Virus record (IMG/VR): IMGVR_UViG_3300030102_005560
Span: 17,288-81,287 of that record
Length of the DNA: 64,000 bases
Direction: 5' to 3' (one strand)
From: a virus
Under the pieces are notes generated by a model that saw only the letters and a list, made by a program, of their open reading frames with translations, was not told the origin of the DNA and did no database searches. The translations under genes were made by a program, and so were the position numbers. Positions 8,218 to 22,400 of this stretch are shown here, piece by piece. How positions within the stretch are numbered: position 1 is the first letter of the stretch; every line of letters begins with the position of its first letter.

Positions 8218-9116
8218 TGGCACTGGGAGCGCTGAGCACATCACTGGGCATGGTGCAGGGACTGCTCTCCTCCATCGGTGGGAGCATGGGTAGCCTCGGT
8301 GGCATCGCCAACAGCATAGGCAACGCGCTGGCTGGTGCCTTCAATGCAGCATCGGTAGCGGCTAGGAAGGCCTACAATGAAATGAACGACTTCTACAAAG
8401 AGCATGTGGAGCCGCAGTTTGAGGCTTTCGCAAAAAAGGCTGGGCCTGTCTTCGAGGACATCAAGAATGGCTTCAAGGAATTAGCGGAGTTCATGAGCGG
8501 AATCTGGAATGGGGTGGTCATCCCGATATTCTCCTTCTTCAAGGATTACGCCTCGATGGTATTCAGCCTGCTCACAGGGGATTTTGAAGAGGCAGCAGCC
8601 AAGGCTGAAGGTATCTTCGAGGACCATATAATGCCCATTGCTACTTCTTTGAAAACGGCATTCGGCGGCGTGATTGAGAACCTAAAGGAGGTTGTGACTG
8701 CGGCCTTTGGCATCTTCAGCACCGTATCAGGACAGATAGGCGATGCCTTTAGCACGATATACGATACCGTAGTCCAACCGATTCTAGATGGCATATCTGG
8801 TGCCATCGATTTCATAGTCGGTGGGATAGGCACGATACTCAAGGGACTAGCCGATATAGGAAGCAGCGTCATCGGAGGCGCTGTGGGAATCGGCAAGAAG
8901 TTAGGTGGCGGTGCTAAGAGCCTAATCGGTGGCGGTGGTGGCTCCGATGCTGGCACGACGGTCGAAGGCGGCGTGAGTCAGACATTCAACATCACGGTGA
9001 ATGCGGGCGGCATTACGGACAGGTCAGACAAGAGGTCCCTAGCGACAGAGATAGGAAGGATGATTCAGGAGGAGACCGCTCGTTCGGTCGGTGGCAGCAG
9101 GTATGCGAGTAGGTGA
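8217..9116 (+). CDS. Tape measure protein (short)
   Basis: 299 residues. Alternating hydrophobic and Gly-rich helical stretches (MVQGLLSSIGGSMGSLGG; VVIPIFSFFKDYASMVFSLL; ISGAIDFIVGGIGTILKGL; SSVIGGAVGIGKKLGGGAKS) and the closing FNITVNAGGITDRSDKRSL, ATEIGRMIQEE are characteristic of the C-terminal half of siphovirus tape measure proteins. It sits directly after the frameshifted chaperone pair. By the usual rule that tape measure length sets tail length, the tail would be short, in contrast to the very large tail-tip proteins encoded next. AGGAGG precedes the start. Confidence 0.75.
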   Translation: MALGALSTSLGMVQGLLSSIGGSMGSLGGIANSIGNALAGAFNAASVAARKAYNEMNDFYKEHVEPQFEAFAKKAGPVFEDIKNGFKELAEFMSGIWNGVVIPIFSFFKDYASMVFSLLTGDFEEAAAKAEGIFEDHIMPIATSLKTAFGGVIENLKEVVTAAFGIFSTVSGQIGDAFSTIYDTVVQPILDGISGAIDFIVGGIGTILKGLADIGSSVIGGAVGIGKKLGGGAKSLIGGGGGSDAGTTVEGGVSQTFNITVNAGGITDRSDKRSLATEIGRMIQEETARSVGGSRYASR

Positions 9117-9121
9117 GTGAG

Positions 9122-10387
9122 ATGCCAGCAGGAGTCCCGATAAGGCTAGTTCAGGAGAACGGAAAACTCATCGAGTTAGACGCTACCAACATGACCCTCT
9201 CTACAGAGCGTAAGGTCGGCGGCGCACCGATGCCCTTCACAGGCAGCCTGAGGCTAGGCGCTGACTTCAACGTCAATACGGCACTCATCAACATACAGGG
9301 TGTCATCGTGGATGACCGAGAAGGCTCCTCTAGCGCCAAGGCCTCCAGCCTCATCAACTTCGGCAGGCAGGGCGGCTCCAACATCTCTAGGGCTTGGGCT
9401 ACGTATGACAACGTCAATTCGCTTCTGGACAGAGGCATCAAGAAGATAGTATTCGAGAATGCCGCTGGCACTGATAAGGTAGTCACCTTCACCGAGAGCG
9501 GCTCCCTCATCAGCGGCGAGGTCGCTGCATACAGCGCCACTGGTGGTACTAATAACACTCCGACCGTGTTGGTGTACCTCTCACCTGACTTGCAGAGCGC
9601 ATCAGACACGACAGTGGAGAACGCACAGAGGCTCCTTGCCAAGAAGGTCGCATCGGCGGTGGCTGCCCTTATCAATGCGCAGCACTCATCCACGCTCACT
9701 GCTGCTGTGGAGACGGTTGCTGACTATGAGGGTGCAAGGGACACCTACGGTGTGAGAGTAACCCAAGTGTCCTTCGGTGCCACGGGCAACAACGCATCAC
9801 CGTACTGGACCATAGGCGGCTCCAACAACACGTACAACTCGGTGCTGTTCTCACAACCCGACCAGACCACCTTCTCTGGTGGCATCACTGGTGGCAAGAA
9901 GTCCGCTGGTGACAAGGCCATGGACCTGTATGGCATACTCAACAACAGCGTGACTGACACAGGCAGGAAACTAGCAGGCGTCGGCGCTGTCGTAGGTGGC
10001 CTTGCTGGTGCGGTTTTTGGAGGACCAGCGGGTGTCGTGGGAGGCGGCGCATTGGCGCTTAGTGGCCTCTCTACAGTAGTCCGCTCTACGGAGGATGACA
10101 GGAAGGACTACATCATCGGCATACAGATACCATACAACTCCACCATAACCTCCACGGACGGCGAACTCTACACGGCAAGGAACTTCTTCATGCCCACTGG
10201 TTTCGGCAAGCATGGCCTTGACAAGACGTCAGTGAACAACACCAATCCAGCCAGTGTCGAGTTCGATACCGGCGATGCGTTCACTGGAATACAAGGTGCC
10301 GTCCAGAAGATGGACATAGCATACGATGCTGGTGAGACTGTGTACAACTTCAACATGCTATTCGCTCCGGTAGACGTGCTGATTTGA
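9122..10387 (+). CDS. Putative distal tail/tail-tip protein with Gly-rich hydrophobic segment
   Basis: 421 residues from ATG 9122, preferred because AGGTGAG lies 4 bp upstream; an in-frame GTG at 9113 overlaps the tape measure stop. Mostly beta-type sequence with a long Ala/Gly/Val segment at about 285-320 (VGAVVGGLAGAVFGG, then GVVGGGALALSGLSTVV), hydrophobic enough for a membrane span or fusion-like peptide. It follows the tape measure gene, the usual place of distal tail proteins. No family was recognised; the tail-tip assignment is by position. The hydrophobic stretch is unusual for a tail-tip protein. Confidence 0.5.
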   Translation: MPAGVPIRLVQENGKLIELDATNMTLSTERKVGGAPMPFTGSLRLGADFNVNTALINIQGVIVDDREGSSSAKASSLINFGRQGGSNISRAWATYDNVNSLLDRGIKKIVFENAAGTDKVVTFTESGSLISGEVAAYSATGGTNNTPTVLVYLSPDLQSASDTTVENAQRLLAKKVASAVAALINAQHSSTLTAAVETVADYEGARDTYGVRVTQVSFGATGNNASPYWTIGGSNNTYNSVLFSQPDQTTFSGGITGGKKSAGDKAMDLYGILNNSVTDTGRKLAGVGAVVGGLAGAVFGGPAGVVGGGALALSGLSTVVRSTEDDRKDYIIGIQIPYNSTITSTDGELYTARNFFMPTGFGKHGLDKTSVNNTNPASVEFDTGDAFTGIQGAVQKMDIAYDAGETVYNFNMLFAPVDVLI

Positions 10388-10402
10388 TTCGAGGGAAGTG
10401 AT

Positions 10403-13400
10403 GTGTCAGTACTCAGTCGTAGCAACCACGCTTTCTTCTTCGATGGTGTGAGTGACAGCATCATCGTTCCTGATGGTCCCTTCATACTAGGCAAGAGGGA
10501 CTCCTTGGGTAACACGAGCGTCAAGGAGTTCCTAGACGATGACAATGCGGACCCGCAGTTGTCAATCACCTCAGGCTTGTACAGCAACGAGTTGACCATA
10601 GAGGCTTGGCTCATGCCTGACTGCGGTGGCACGGTAGTCGAGAAGTCAGGGCAGTTCAAACTCACCGTGGGCAACGTGGACACTCCCGGCCCCGCTACCT
10701 TCGGCATATATCTCAACAACGGCAGCAGTGACGAGTACCATGAGATAAGCACGGGTAACAAGACTGCCACGAGATATGAGGGAACGGTGTACCCCGCTTC
10801 CGAGTTCGGTGGTATACACGAGTCCTACAACAGGTTTGACACTTCCACCTATGGAACGGCGACCGATTTGAACAGGAATCACAGGCAACTGCTTCACGTC
10901 ATAGCCACCTTCAGGGAGAAGGGGCTAGAGTTGTACGTGAATGGTCAGATAATGGCATCCAAGAGCCTGAAGGACGTCCCTCGGACGATAGCGAAGAGCA
11001 ACTCGAACATATACATCGGTGGCAAGGGAGGGCAATTCAGAGGCGTCATGGAGGCCATTCACATCAAGGGTGGCTTCAAGCAAGGCATGACGCACGGCAA
11101 GTCTCCCCTCAAGGATGACACCACCATGCTCCTATACAGATTCGAGGAACCAATATCACCAATAGAGAAAGAGTACGCCTTCACGTCCATAACCAATGAC
11201 TTCAATGACGCTGGTCTGAGCACGATATCAATCAGCGCTTCTGATGCCCAAGCCATAGCGACTCTCCTGACTGGTAAGGCTGCTGACCTCTCCAACTTCC
11301 CCAACGGCAATCTGGACTTCACAGTCACGCCCTACAGTTCTGGCAAGTACACAGTCGTGCACCCCACCTCTGGAAACAAGTACATACCTCACGTGCCCTA
11401 CAACCTCCTAATCAATCCCAATTCTATAGACAGGAAGACGAGGAAGCCGAACCAGACTCCCCCTGAGAGAGTCAGGCTGCACTCGATAGACTCCATGTTC
11501 GGCGCTGCTACCCTGACGGTATCCAGCGTGCATCTGGACCATGACAGGGGTGTAGCCAACGATGGGCTCATGGGTGTCCTGAACAAGAGCAGGACCACTG
11601 ACTCTGATGACTACTTCGTCATCATCAGCGCTGACCTGCTCATAGACTCGGGCACTGGTAGACCCTACCAACCACCTCACTTCTCCACGCAGATAATTGA
11701 CAGGACAGGCCAGATGGTGATAGACGAGAGCAACTACGAACGACATGGTCTAGTGTACTCGTCGAGAATGGCAACTTCCACAGTCGATACGGACAACCCA
11801 TTCGCTCCAGTATGGTACTCCTCAGTGCCTAGCGAGTTCCAGATAGGACACAGCGGCAGGCACGTTAAGAACCACGTTGACGGTCACCCGTTCCTCAGAA
11901 TGCTCCCCGATGCCAATGAGGAGATTGTAGACCTGAAGGGAGACGGGCAGGCTGATTTGATTGACATAATCTACGACCAGATGCAGGATGGCGTGGAGCA
12001 TCAGATATCGGTCAATAGCAGGGTCGATGTGTTCAGGGACCTGAACGACCTACCCATCAACAGCATAACCAACACTACCACAGTCACACAGGTAGTCAAC
12101 ACGTACCAAGACACTGGGAGCCCACCGACGGGCAAGAGGAAACTCCTAGCGATAGGTGGTCCTCAGATGGACTTCAGACCATTCGCTCTGAAAGGCCCCG
12201 TCCCACTCGTGGGTGAGGAGTACGCCTCCGACATCAGGAAGCATCATCTCAGGCCCTCTTCGCAAAGTCGAGTCGCCCTCCTTCACGTACCCCAACTGTC
12301 CACTAGCAACATCAAGTTCGCTCCCTACGTGGAGATACACTACAATGCCATGGACCTCACTGGTGCGAGCATGTACAAGCCGGTTACCGCTGGCTCATTC
12401 GTCTCTGGGCAGACGTACATCATAGTCAGCATCGGGGACACTAACTTCACTACGATAGGGGCATCCGCTAACACTGTAGGCTTGATATTCGAGGCGACCG
12501 GAACAGGCTCAGGCACAGGCACAGCGCGACCCTACCACCCGATGCTCATGGTCGAGAAGACAGTGCCTGCATCCGATGTATCGATAGGCGCTGGCTCCTA
12601 CGTCTATGATGCGATAGCCGATTCCATATCATCGGGTAAGACCCTGTATGCCGCTGGTGGTGTCATAGACTTCGATGTCGGGAAACTACAGACGAACAGC
12701 AACATGCTTCAACCGCACAACCTGATTGGTGACAACAGCGAGGGCTACGCAGCAGACAGCGATGTCGATGAGACCTCCTCCCCTGCCAATTACACTCCTC
12801 GTGAGAGTGATTCTTCTGAGAACAAGACTCCATCTGTCATACTCGACTCCACCAGCAGCGGAAGGAGCCACGAGTCGGTGTTCAACAAAGTCAGACTATC
12901 CAAGCCCGGTCACAAGCACTCGCTCAATGACATAGGGGACTACTCCAGAGTTGAGCCACAGACAGTGCCCGGCTCACCCTCGACTGGTGAGTTCGACACT
13001 GGTATCACAACCTCGCACTCGCACGTTCACGAGGTGTTCGACATCATCGACAACGTCCCTCTGGTAAACGACAGCATCTCCAACATGAGCCTGATACTGC
13101 AACCCTCTGACAGGAGCAGGACCAATCAACTCAGCAGGGCGAAGTCCCTTCTAGACTCATTCGACACACCCAGCCAATTCAAGATAATGTGCATGATGAG
13201 CAGAGCGAGAGTCAGAAGCATAAAGGAGAACGACGCTGCTGACAAGGGGAACTACACGGTAGTGCATTGCGTCGGGCTATCCGAGTCAGCAGCGTCCAGA
13301 AACGTCGACTTCGTTGGCACTGGTAGCCCCGACTCCCACATAGTCAAGGAGATTGAGCCCAATGCGCCCGTGGTAACGGTCACACTGGGTGGTCCGGGTC

Positions 13401-16400
13401 AGGGTGCGATGGACACCAAGCCGCTGTACCACAAGAGCAAACTAGCCCATGAGTCGTACTCCACCAGAAGAGCGTATGCCGTAGAGGCAGTGAAACTGGA
13501 GATGGACTTCCTCTCTGGCACTGGCACTCTGCACATCAGACCCCTGAACAACAACTCGGATGACCTCGCCAGTTGGGGCACGTACGGCTTCCCCCGCTAT
13601 GGTAGCATCTACATGCCGGATGGCAGCAGCGCGAAGTACTCATCCAAGACCGGAACCTCATTCTCATTCGTGGCATCATCACTTGGCTCCGGTGACTACC
13701 TATCGTCATCCGGCTCGGAGTACACCACGATAGCCCAACTGCTCAATGCGATTGGGCTGATGGCAGGCTCCACCAGCGGTGTCGTGGAGATATACGGCAA
13801 CTTCACCATATACAGCGAGCCTGACTTCGGTGACGAGTCGAACATAGAGAACGGGACAACCGTGAATGACAAGATGCACCAGAGCCTCAACGACGTCCAA
13901 CACGACTACCAACTAGGTACGCAATACGCAAGCACCAGAGCGCTTGTAGAGATACCGCTCTTCGCCAACCAGTTCTTCAAGAGCACCATCGGCCCTGATA
14001 ACGGGTTCAAGATTCACTTGGATGCCACTCACACAGCACATACCTACAACCCATCTCCTGTCGGTAGGAGGCCGAAGGGCACCAGTCCCGCAGACAGGGA
14101 GGCCGAATCAGCATACTCCTTCGCCATGGCAAACAGGCAGTACGTCTCATCATCCACAGTGAAGAAGTGGACCGATACGAGAACCGTGAAGAGACTCTAC
14201 GTCTCCAACATCAGCATATTCCCTGACTCATCCACATCGACTGACACGTATCAGGGAATCACTAACGCATTCAGGTACAGAAAGATAAACCTCGCCAATG
14301 GCGAGTACGCATACTACACTAACGTGAATACCTCCAATGGGTATCTGGATATCCTCAATACCGAATATGGCTACAGCCCCGAGTTCTTCGACTCTCTGGA
14401 AGCAGGCATCACGGTCTTCCTGAACGAGTCCAGATTGAACAAGGAACTACCACCCATGTTCTCTGACAGCATCAGCCAGTCCTCCGACTTCGAGAACAGG
14501 AGCGAGTACTACCATGACTCAGCCAGCGTCAAGACACAGGGAGGGAATGTGGATTACGGTCTCAGGCAGTACGTCACGGCAGTCGAGTTCAAGGCCGGTC
14601 CCGAGAGCAACCCACACGCACCTAGGGTAGGACCGAGAAGGGCTACAGGCAAGGTGCTCAGCGAGTTGAAGACATCTCTCGGTAACGACGAGTTCGCCTT
14701 GACGCTCACACTCAGTCCGGATGAGTTCTCCACGTTCCCGAATCTCGGGTATGACACTCTGTCAGAGGCACCATTGGAAGCGGGAGAACTAATCTACGAA
14801 GTGCAGTACGATGACTCTGGTACGATTCACAGGTACCACTACCATGGCAACCTCAAGACTGTAGGCTCACTGACCACACCAGAGAACAGCATCACCCTGA
14901 CTTACACCACCACAGGTGGCTTTACCTCGTACCCAGTCTCGATACTCAACAAGAGGATAACGCTCAGCAGGAAGGCCTCTAGGGTCCTGCGAGAGACCTC
15001 GGCGTTCGGTACTGGCTACACCTACTACGAGGGAGGCACCGTCTACAGGGAACTCTTCAACAACATGAACATAGACACCACCATCGCCATACAGCAGAAT
15101 GACTCCTCCAGCAATCCCGAGTCCCTGATACAACTCACGATGCCAAGCAACAGGACCCTGCATGACCTCCATAACATCAGCGTCAAGAAGGATGACGAGG
15201 TGTACTACTACGTCGATACCACCACTGATGAGTTGAGGAAGATAGGAACGGTAACCAGAGTCGTCAGCGGTGAGGGGTCCAACAACACCACCATACACCT
15301 GAGTGCCAATGCCCCTACAATACCAGCCAGTGCCAAGTTAGCAGTAGCAATGGGTGACTACGAGGACAAGGACGCTATCCTCAATGCCCATTGGCTGAAC
15401 CCGTACGCTCCGGGTGGCCTCAGGAACGGTGACACCATCTGGGCCAACATGTCCTACAACAACCCGCATGCCGTAGAGGGGCTGTTCGCCAAGAGCAGAG
15501 GAGTGTACAACGAATCACAAGTCTGGACGGAGTTCAATGGCGGCACCGGGTCACTCAACAACTCACCGAGGGACAGCATACCGATAGAGAACTTCATGAT
15601 AGGCAAGACGTGTCTGGAGACTGCTAGGAACTACGTGCAGCACGTCAATCGGACGATAGAGGAGAACTACCTCGCACTGGGACTCACTGCATCCCAAGCA
15701 CCCACAGTGGCGTTCGTCGACCCCTATCTATCCACTCCCACCCATGCTAGAGTGCTGCTGTACGATACGGCGCACGATAGGGAGTTCGTGGCATTTCAAG
15801 ACATCTTCATGCAGGTGCAGACGAGCCCAGAGACAACCCAACTGGGATGGCGAAAGGAGGTCGTAGAGGGCAGTGCGAGGAAGCCGTTGCACAAGGTCAA
15901 TGCCCAATACGCGGGTAGCGGACCGAGCCCTTGGACCACGCAGATTGACGTCACTAACGGATACCCCTCGCAGAACCCGTTCATCAGGAGCACCCAGCAA
16001 TCTAAATTCATAGAGAGCGCGTATGCACATGACCTAGCCAATAGGCAATCCAGCGACCTATTGGGGAGCACTGTCCCCACTGGTTCCTACACCCTACCCA
16101 CTGATGGTAGGAGCAGCACCAGCGTCAGGATATACGGAAAGGCCCATGGTCATCACGTGCACACCGAGTACTCCCTCGGTGGCACTCTGTCCAACATCAG
16201 GCTCGGTAACAGCACCGTTCCCAGAACCAACGACTCCGTGGTGCTCCACAAGGTCGCAGATGAACTGCACTTCCTAGGTAGGAAGCCTGCTGGTACGAAC
16301 GTAGACGTATTCACCAAAGAACTAATCAAACTGAGAGAGGGCACCACTGGGGCTACCTTCAGAGACCCCTCCACCTTCTTCGATACGCCAGATGGCACTA

Positions 16401-19400
16401 GAGTGATACCAGCCTTCCTATGTCTCAGAGGCATAAGGGCAGAGTCGCTGGACCTGACATCACACGAGGAGGGCAGACTGCAACACCTGCCCGAGTGGAA
16501 GGACATGGACTTCGTCAGGAGACTGACTGTGGACATGGGCGTCGTCAAGAACAAGGAAGGAGTGGTGAACATCACAAAGGCTGCCGAGGAGGTAGTGAGG
16601 CTAATCAACCAACACGGCGCTCTGACTGCAAGGACAGAGAACGGTTCCGCTCATGACCCCTCACCCTTCTGGCACGTCGATGACAAGAACAAGGGCACGC
16701 ACATGGGTTACCTACGTGCGCACATAGGGAGGGAGGTCAGGGACCTCAACGGTGACATAGGGGTATCAGTGGTCATACACAGCACGGTCCCCGGTGCGAC
16801 AGGCAGGAACTTCTGCGTCTGGTTGGACAACAGCACTGGGCAGGATACCTACCAACCAGAGTTCATGATAGGTCACGGTGGTAGATGGAGGAACTTCTGG
16901 GCTCTACCCGAGGAGACCGAGGGCGAACTCATGCATCCAGCACCCATGCCCCTCAACAAGCATGGAAGGCCGTTCGCCCCCATCACCACCTTGCAGCAGT
17001 ACATCACATCGGAGGAGAGCGGGGAGGACGTACAGAGCGTCGCTGACTTCGAGGACGACTCAGTGCTGAGAGCAGTCTCCGACTCCATCAGCGGCAAGAG
17101 CCACAACTCAATCAATGCGGAGTCTCTTGACGTCAAGGGTTCATCATCAACATTCGTCAAAGGCCTGCGCACTGGTTCTCGTGCGATGGCCAGAATCAAC
17201 TTCGGTGGCCTAGTGGCAAGCGGTGTACCGGGATGGGCACCTAACGCTGGCAAATGGGGCTTCGGCAAGGTGAACGACTCCTCCTTCGATAACAGGTACG
17301 GAGAGTCCACGAGCACCAGTTACGGGTCGTACGTCCCTGCTGCTGACATACTACCGGACAACGTGGGCACGTCCAATATCTACGGCTTCAGATTCAAGGA
17401 CAACGTGGGTACCGAGCACGGCGTGAGGTACATCTACAGGAGGGATGGAGATTCCTTCTCCAATGAGAACACAGTGCTACCCACAACCATAGAGGAGGAG
17501 GTGTGCGTCTTCTTCGATGACAGGGACGTCGCGCAAGGCGGCTTCACGATAGGCAACTCGATGCAAGGTGACAATGACGCTACCGGGAGAATGGACTTCA
17601 CTTTCGTCAGTGAGACTCTAGGCAACAAGTGGAAGGGTGCTAGATGGAGAGGAGTGAGTGCTCCCAATGCTGCTACGCTAGTCACAGCCAGCGTCAGTAG
17701 CACCACCATGACCATAGCGTTCCAAGCGCCCTTCGATACTTCCTTCACCGATGACAAACTAGGTTACCTCGGCTTCCCCAGAGAGAATGGTATAATCCAA
17801 ATCACCGATGAGGATGGGGATGGCGATGCGGATGTCGGTCTCACTCTCTCATACGGCAGCAGGAGCGGGACACAGTTCTTCGATGTGCTAGGGCTACCCG
17901 GCTCTTGGACGAGCGGTGACTACCTCATCACCTCGGTCTTGAACTGGACTTGCCTCGTAACGGATGAGTTAATCGCGGCTGCGACTGCTGCTGCAATCAA
18001 CGCTGGCAATGAGATAAACAATCCAGACGGACTCAAGTTCGATTGCAGAGACATGTACGCCACTGATGGTAGGACCTTCGGCGAATGGGGCGTGAGGGAA
18101 GATGCGATAACCATCAGGGCGTTCAATCCCAGCAAGAACGTCGCACCTCTCAACGAGTCTTTCTCAGCCACCCTCCACAGGGACTTCGGAATACACGCCG
18201 CGCACCTAGAGTTCGGTGAGTTGAAGAAGACAGTCAGACCCACTGGTGCCGCTAGTTGGAACTTCGACACCTCAAGAGCACTGACTGATGCAGTCATAGA
18301 CGGTAGCAGAAACGTGGATTGCGGATACCTGCCCTTCAACATACTCAAAATAGACAGTGTCGCAAGAGGCCCTCACGCCAACACAGCAACTCCCTTGTTC
18401 GTTGATTCCAAGAACAACAAAGCGAGCACTAAGGAGTGGGCTCGTGGTCTCAAGGGGCTCAGTTTCACCAGAACCTCAGGAGACCACATACTACCAAAGA
18501 TAGACAACCCGTTGACGAGATACGAGACCGCTTGGACCGCGATAAGCGAGTTGGTAACCGATGGTGAGTTCTCAGAGGGATTCACTGGTGCCATAGCCGT
18601 GGACACTGGCAATCCCACAAACGAGATAGTGGTAGGTGACCTAATCGCTGATAACGCTGATAGGGTGCTGGGCCGAGTCACAGCACGAACCTCTACGAGC
18701 ATCACCTTGGACAGCCTCAGAGTCAGCATCGCTGACAACCTGATAATCAACAAGAGACAGTCACTCGACAACTCCACCAAGAACTGGCAGAGCAGCGTCA
18801 CTCTGTCAGCATCTATGTTCCACTTCGCCATACCAGCGGGACAAGTAACTGGTTCCATCATAAAGTCACTAGGGGAGAGGAAGAGAGTCTACCTATCACC
18901 ATCAGCATCAGTGGTGGCTGAGAGCAAGGTCGGTACCAGCAGCGACACAGTGCTCCAATGGGACATAGACAACTCGATAGGGAACATGCCTAGGGAAATC
19001 ACCTTCAACAGAAACCTACTATCCACTCATACGAATCCCGACTTCGATGGGTTGCGTTCCGTGGGTAGCGTGTTCTCGGAGCCCATCGTGATGTTCAGAG
19101 GCGGTAGGAGCAGCAAGGACCACAGCGTCCCTCTGTTCTTCGGTGGTGGCTTCAGTGGCGTCACCCTCGACGTCAACGACGGCACTCAGAACGACTACTC
19201 GTCATTCTACACCCACCCATATGCAAACGGACCAACTGGTGTGGCTGGGATACAGAATGCGAATGAGATATCCACGAGTTTCGCCATGCTGGATGCCAAC
19301 GCCATGTTCGCATTCTTCCCCGGTGCTGCGCTGTGCAACCAGCATCGTGGTAGCATCACTCCACCTGCGTTCAACAAGGACAACGTGCTTGCACCTGACT

Positions 19401-22400
19401 TGCATAGCACCACAACCCTAGCGAGCGACGTGGTCACAGCGAAGCCAGTGCCTTTAGTGCTCAGGTTCCCACACCCCACAGCGAGGTACGAGGACCATCT
19501 CGATGGCACTGAGAACAAGACCACGTACCTCGTCTTCGGTCCCGGTCAGGCCTTCCCATTCACTAGGGAGGCTGCTGACGGCACTGGTCTAGGACACTCC
19601 AGCGCAGACACGGGCAATAGGTTCGAGCCCAATCCCGGACTCATAGTCACAGCGACCAACAACTCGACATGGGCGTCCGTACCAGACAGCGACGGGCAAT
19701 CTAACCTGCTGTTCCCCAACTCCATCGACAACGACAACTACGCATTCGGCCCATTGACCAAGACACGATACAACGACACTGCTGGCTTCCATTGGAGAGC
19801 GATGGTCAACTGGGAGACCCCGGCAGGTTATTGCATGAAGGGGAAGTTCCTGCAAAGACCATCACATGGAAGGCACTATGGACAGCAGTTCAGCGATGCC
19901 ACACCGTACAACGTCATCCACCTCCTACCGATACACCCCAAGATGCACACTCCGGTGATAGCATACGGTATAGCGATGGCCGCCGACACGGTATGGCACA
20001 TGGATGGTGGCTTCCATCCCGGTGGGCACTGGATGGACAACCAAATCACATTCAACCCGCCGCACCCATCAGCCTCCAGTAGAATCAACGGCACCTCTTG
20101 GCCGAGAGCAGACCAGATACACCCAGCCGCATTCAGGGTATCAGGAGCCATGCTGAGCAAGACTCTCGATTACATAGGCTCCTCCGATACCGTCACCACC
20201 AACGACTCCAAGATGGAGTACATCGTTGTGGATGCCACACGCGCACAGAACGGCGAGGAACTGGCAACCGTTCTAGGGGCAGCGATAAACGCATTCCCCG
20301 GTGGTGGTGCCTTGAAGGCACTTGGAGGTACTCACATGCCCTCGATGGGTAACTCCCTGAGGCAGGACAGGTACGGCTGGGTCTCCGTAGGAACGTCCTC
20401 GAACGGGGTGCAGCAGGCAACGTCAGTATCACCCAATCAAATAACCAACTTCATCACAGTCGATACGGGTAACCCGAATCAGGTCACGGCAGAGCAGGTG
20501 CCAGCCTCAGGATGGCTGAGAGCGCATGTGGGCAATGCAGTGAGTTGGGCTTGCTACCACTCTAGGGAGATAAACGCAAGCGGTGACATTACCTTCCTAC
20601 TGGCACCCAACAGGATAGAAGGCAAAAGCGAGTTCGAGGACAAGGAGACTTGGGAGGACCATGCGAATGGTAGCGCTGATGACTTCGCAGCAGTAGCCAG
20701 CAACGCCACCATATTCGTATGGTCCAAGGCTGGTACGATACGCTTCAACAACGAGAATGACAGCACCCGCGACCACATGACGCAGGTCCACTTCTCCGGC
20801 ATAGCAGATGCGATAGACAGGACGAAACCAATCGGCGCAGTCGGCTGGCACGGAGAGAGGTACTCGCATCTCAACAGCCTCAAGATTTCAGTCTCTACAG
20901 TCAAGAACGGTGCAACGAGCACCACAACTGGATACGCTGCTGGTCTCGGTGCCTATCATCCAAGTCTAGCATTCTCCCCCTACGGCACTGCCGGGACCGT
21001 GATGAGCGTGCATAGTTCGGTGCCGGTAGTCGCACCCATGAAGCACAGCCCAGAGAGCGTCTCCCCAGTCGATGGCATAGGAACCAATGTGGCTGAGGCT
21101 CTCACCAAGAGCAGGTTCTACGTCAACTTCCCAGATGCCAATGGAGATGGTTGGTCAACAGGCACGCTCACCCCCTACTTCCAAGACAGCGACATCACCA
21201 CTGGTAGCGTTACCCACTGGTCGTCGCCCACCAACTACACCACCACCCTACCTGAGGAACTGACACACCCGCAAGGCGTGTACACCAGTGCGTTCCTAGT
21301 GGTCAGTTATGAGTGCGAGACTGCGCTAAAGAACAAGTACGACCGTGACCTGATACAGTGCAATGGCGACTGGCTCCATCTCAAGACGACGAGCACCAAC
21401 AAGATACGTTCTGCTGGTACATCCCAGTTCGACCCTAGGATACACAACCAAGACAGGTTCACCGCACCAGCCAACGCAGGTCCGAATGTGGAGGCACTCA
21501 TAGTCAGCGGCACCTCAGTACCCACTGGTGATGAGAGCGTCGCCAACTGGTCAGACAGCGTGACTTGGTCATTCTTCACAGCGTTCAGCGACAAGACGGA
21601 CAAGGACAACGACCTGTCCATGAAGAACGCGATACCCGGCCTCAACAAGACGGGTGACCTGCTATTCGACCTAGACCAGAGCATAGGCTCAGCGCTTCTC
21701 CAAACTGGAGACGCCAAGAGGAACGTATCATCTGACAAGTACACCGGCACTGCCTACACAGCCAGCACCGGCAACAGCGTATCATATCCCACCGAGTACT
21801 GGATGGGTGACGTCAACGCCTTCCAGATGTACGAGAACTCACCAGTGAAGAACTTCACAGTGGAGAACGTCGTATGGAAGAGAATGGATGGCGGTAACCT
21901 ATCACTACCAGCGATAAACGCCCGTGGTCTCGGTGCAGTTCCTTGGGTCACTAGGGTGGACACAACGGGTTCATCCGACGTATCGTACCTGACTGGAGAG
22001 AAGGTGTACGGTAACGTGCGCTTCTCCTTCGAGACTACGAACAGTGCCATGATGCCTGTGTTGCAGGCTCAGGAACTAGCCCATCCTGAGTTCATCAAGA
22101 AGGTACCGTACTCAGTGGGTGGCGTGCTAGAGATACCAAACGAGGAGGTGCAGTTCCAGAGCATCAGCGTCATCGATGACAGCGGGCAGGAGCATGTGCT
22201 GGAAGGTGGGAGCCCATTAGGCACGGTCATCAGAGGATTCAGGACACCACCAGACAGAGGCGTCAATGGGAAAGCACCAGCGCTCGCCAATAGCGGTAAC
22301 ACGCCCAACCTGAAGGTGATGCTACCTAACCCCGACTCCATACCCGGCAACCTCATCGTACGCTCTGGTTTCGACCCCATACAGGCCTACCAGAACGAGA

